NCBI GenBank assembly: GCA_964461535.1
Contig: CAYWUY010000002.1
Coordinates: 1 to 64,000 of the forward strand
Origin: Flavipsychrobacter sp964461535
GTDB taxonomy: Bacteria; Bacteroidota; Bacteroidia; Chitinophagales; Chitinophagaceae
DNA length: 64,000 nucleotides
Direction: 5' to 3'
Each line of letters begins with the position of its first letter. Position 1 is the first letter of the stretch. Made by a program: the position numbers and the translations under genes. Below are positions 62,965 to 64,000 of this stretch, in pieces. The notes beneath the pieces were generated by a model that was given only the letters and a program-made list of their open reading frames with translations, ran no database searches and had not been told where the DNA came from.

Positions 62965-64000
62965 ATGAAGCACCACCTACTTACCACCATTTCTTGTTTT
63001 CTACTTCCCTCTGTATTGTGTGCTAAGCCGGCACAAGTACTGTTGGGTAAAGTTTTTGCCAATGGTCAGCCCCTGGCTTACTCTAATGTATGGGTAATGA
63101 AGCCGACCGATAGCGCCGTGATATCAGCAGAGCTTACCGATGATAATGGGGGATATGTAATCCCCCTATCTGCTAATCCTACTTCATTGTTACTTAAAGT
63201 GTTTTCTCCGGGTTATAAAGATGTATATGTACCTGTTTCTATAGTAAGTGCAGATACCAATCGTGTGCAGGATATTATGCTAATACCTGTAAACAAAGAG
63301 CTAGGTGAAGTGACTGTAAGGACGCAGAAGCCCTTTGTAGAGGTGAAACCAGATAAACTAGTGGTAAACGTTGAAAACAGCATAGTTAGTACCGGGGGTA
63401 CTGCAATGGATGTATTGATGCGTTCTCCGGGTGTTAAGGTAGACCAAAATGATAATATTAGCCTTAAGGGCAAGCAGGGTGTTACTATAATGATCAATGG
63501 AAGGATACAGCCTATTTCAGGAGATGAGTTAGCTGCATACTTAAAAAGCCTTCCTGCGGATGTAATTGCTCAAATAGAACTGATATCTAATCCTTCAGCT
63601 AAATATGATGCGGCCGGGACTGGCGGTATTATAAATATAAAGCTGAGAAAGAATAAAAAAATGGGTATGAATGGTAGCATTACTGCCAGTTACATACAAG
63701 GTGTATACGATAAGTATACCGCAGGAGCCAGTTTTAATTACCGAAACGATAAGTGGAATGCCTATGTAAACTGGTCGGGGGCAAATAGAGAGGGTTTTTC
63801 TACTTTAAAAGTAGATCGTGATTTTTATGCTGCTAATGATGTGTTTAGTGGAGGCTACAGACAAGATAATTTTTATAAGTATTATATAAAATCGCACAAC
63901 TTAGTTAGTGGCATAGATTATAAGCTTAATGCCAAAACTACTGTAGGTATGACCTTTACAGGGGAAATGAATGGATTTACGCGCACTTCTGATAATCATT
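62965..64000 (+). CDS. outer-membrane beta-barrel family protein, N-terminal part (runs off the window)
   Basis: 345 codons read from the ATG at 62965 to the end without a stop. A signal peptide (MKHHLLTTISCFLLPSVLCA) is followed by a carboxypeptidase-regulatory-like sandwich (VLLGKVFANGQPLAYSNVWV), and then a plug domain with VLMRSPGVKVDQNDNISLKG, VTIMINGR and IELISNPSAKYDAAGTGGIINIKL. The first barrel strands come next. This is the same class as the 20923-23670 protein, but the two are not close relatives. Substrate unknown. Confidence 0.87.
   Translation, partial: MKHHLLTTISCFLLPSVLCAKPAQVLLGKVFANGQPLAYSNVWVMKPTDSAVISAELTDDNGGYVIPLSANPTSLLLKVFSPGYKDVYVPVSIVSADTNRVQDIMLIPVNKELGEVTVRTQKPFVEVKPDKLVVNVENSIVSTGGTAMDVLMRSPGVKVDQNDNISLKGKQGVTIMINGRIQPISGDELAAYLKSLPADVIAQIELISNPSAKYDAAGTGGIINIKLRKNKKMGMNGSITASYIQGVYDKYTAGASFNYRNDKWNAYVNWSGANREGFSTLKVDRDFYAANDVFSGGYRQDNFYKYYIKSHNLVSGIDYKLNAKTTVGMTFTGEMNGFTRTSDNH

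Noticed and set aside
1..64000. CRISPR arrays, insertion sequences, prophage genes
   Set aside because: No regularly spaced repeats, transposase, integrase or structural phage genes were seen.

Overview
The window reads as the chromosome of a Bacteroidota species, most likely in or near the Chitinophagaceae. The evidence is a type IX secretion substrate with a gliding-motility-type C-terminal domain overlapping a PorP/SprF partner gene, a DUF4175 giant protein, several outer-membrane beta-barrel proteins of the carboxypeptidase-regulatory/plug type, and the Bacteroidota promoter signature (TTTG, about 20 nt, TAnnTTTG) upstream of many genes. Most of it is ordinary chromosome at modest G+C. 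Three single genes on the minus strand (10.2-12.3, 39.6-40.7 and 60.1-62.5 kb) are visibly more AT-rich than their neighbours and look acquired.

Layout. 0-6.4 kb: the tail of a probable Fur-family gene, then minus-strand genes: DUF486, NUDIX and an ABC exporter; an envelope operon (OB-fold protein, CX4CH lipoprotein, YceI, DUF5777 barrel); a hotdog thioesterase; a small membrane protein. 6.6-14.4 kb: DUF4175 protein, a class 1 OLD-like nuclease (accessory), rlmD and an unknown protein. 14.6-19.5 kb: thioredoxin-fold protein, two-domain parvulin isomerase and an acyltransferase. 19.5-26.7 kb: methyltransferase, secreted protein and outer-membrane barrel on the minus strand, divergent from uvrA. 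26.8-31.9 kb: a KdpD/KdpE-like pair in one operon with a Kup potassium transporter and a porin. 32-37.5 kb: an ECF sigma factor and a TetR-TolC-HlyD-DHA2 efflux operon whose promoter carries two matching operator palindromes.

37.6-47.7 kb: PfkB kinase and flavin reductase; a PD-(D/E)XK nuclease-like orphan (accessory); a YkuK-like RNase H-fold protein; the T9SS substrate/SprF pair; an OmpR-type regulator; an NAD(P)-binding protein. 47.8-51.3 kb: a ThDP-dependent enzyme (interrupted by a 100-N assembly gap) followed by a flavin amine oxidase, possibly an amino acid to 2-oxo acid to aldehyde route. 51.4-57.6 kb: a PolX-family protein with a decayed polymerase site, envelope proteins, FKBP isomerase, HEAT-repeat protein, NlpC/P60 lipoprotein, and DUF2141/HxlR. 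57.7-64 kb: DsbA-like protein, TauE/DUF1634 pair, RadD-like helicase (accessory), tRNA-Gln, and an outer-membrane barrel gene running off the end.

No CRISPR array, rRNA, insertion sequence or prophage was seen. The most checkable new points are the two-copy operator of the efflux operon, the palindrome between hxlR and the DsbA-like gene, the palindrome on the uvrA promoter, the Kdp-type regulators apparently serving Kup, the ThDP/amine oxidase pair, and promoters so close to start codons that some transcripts may be leaderless.
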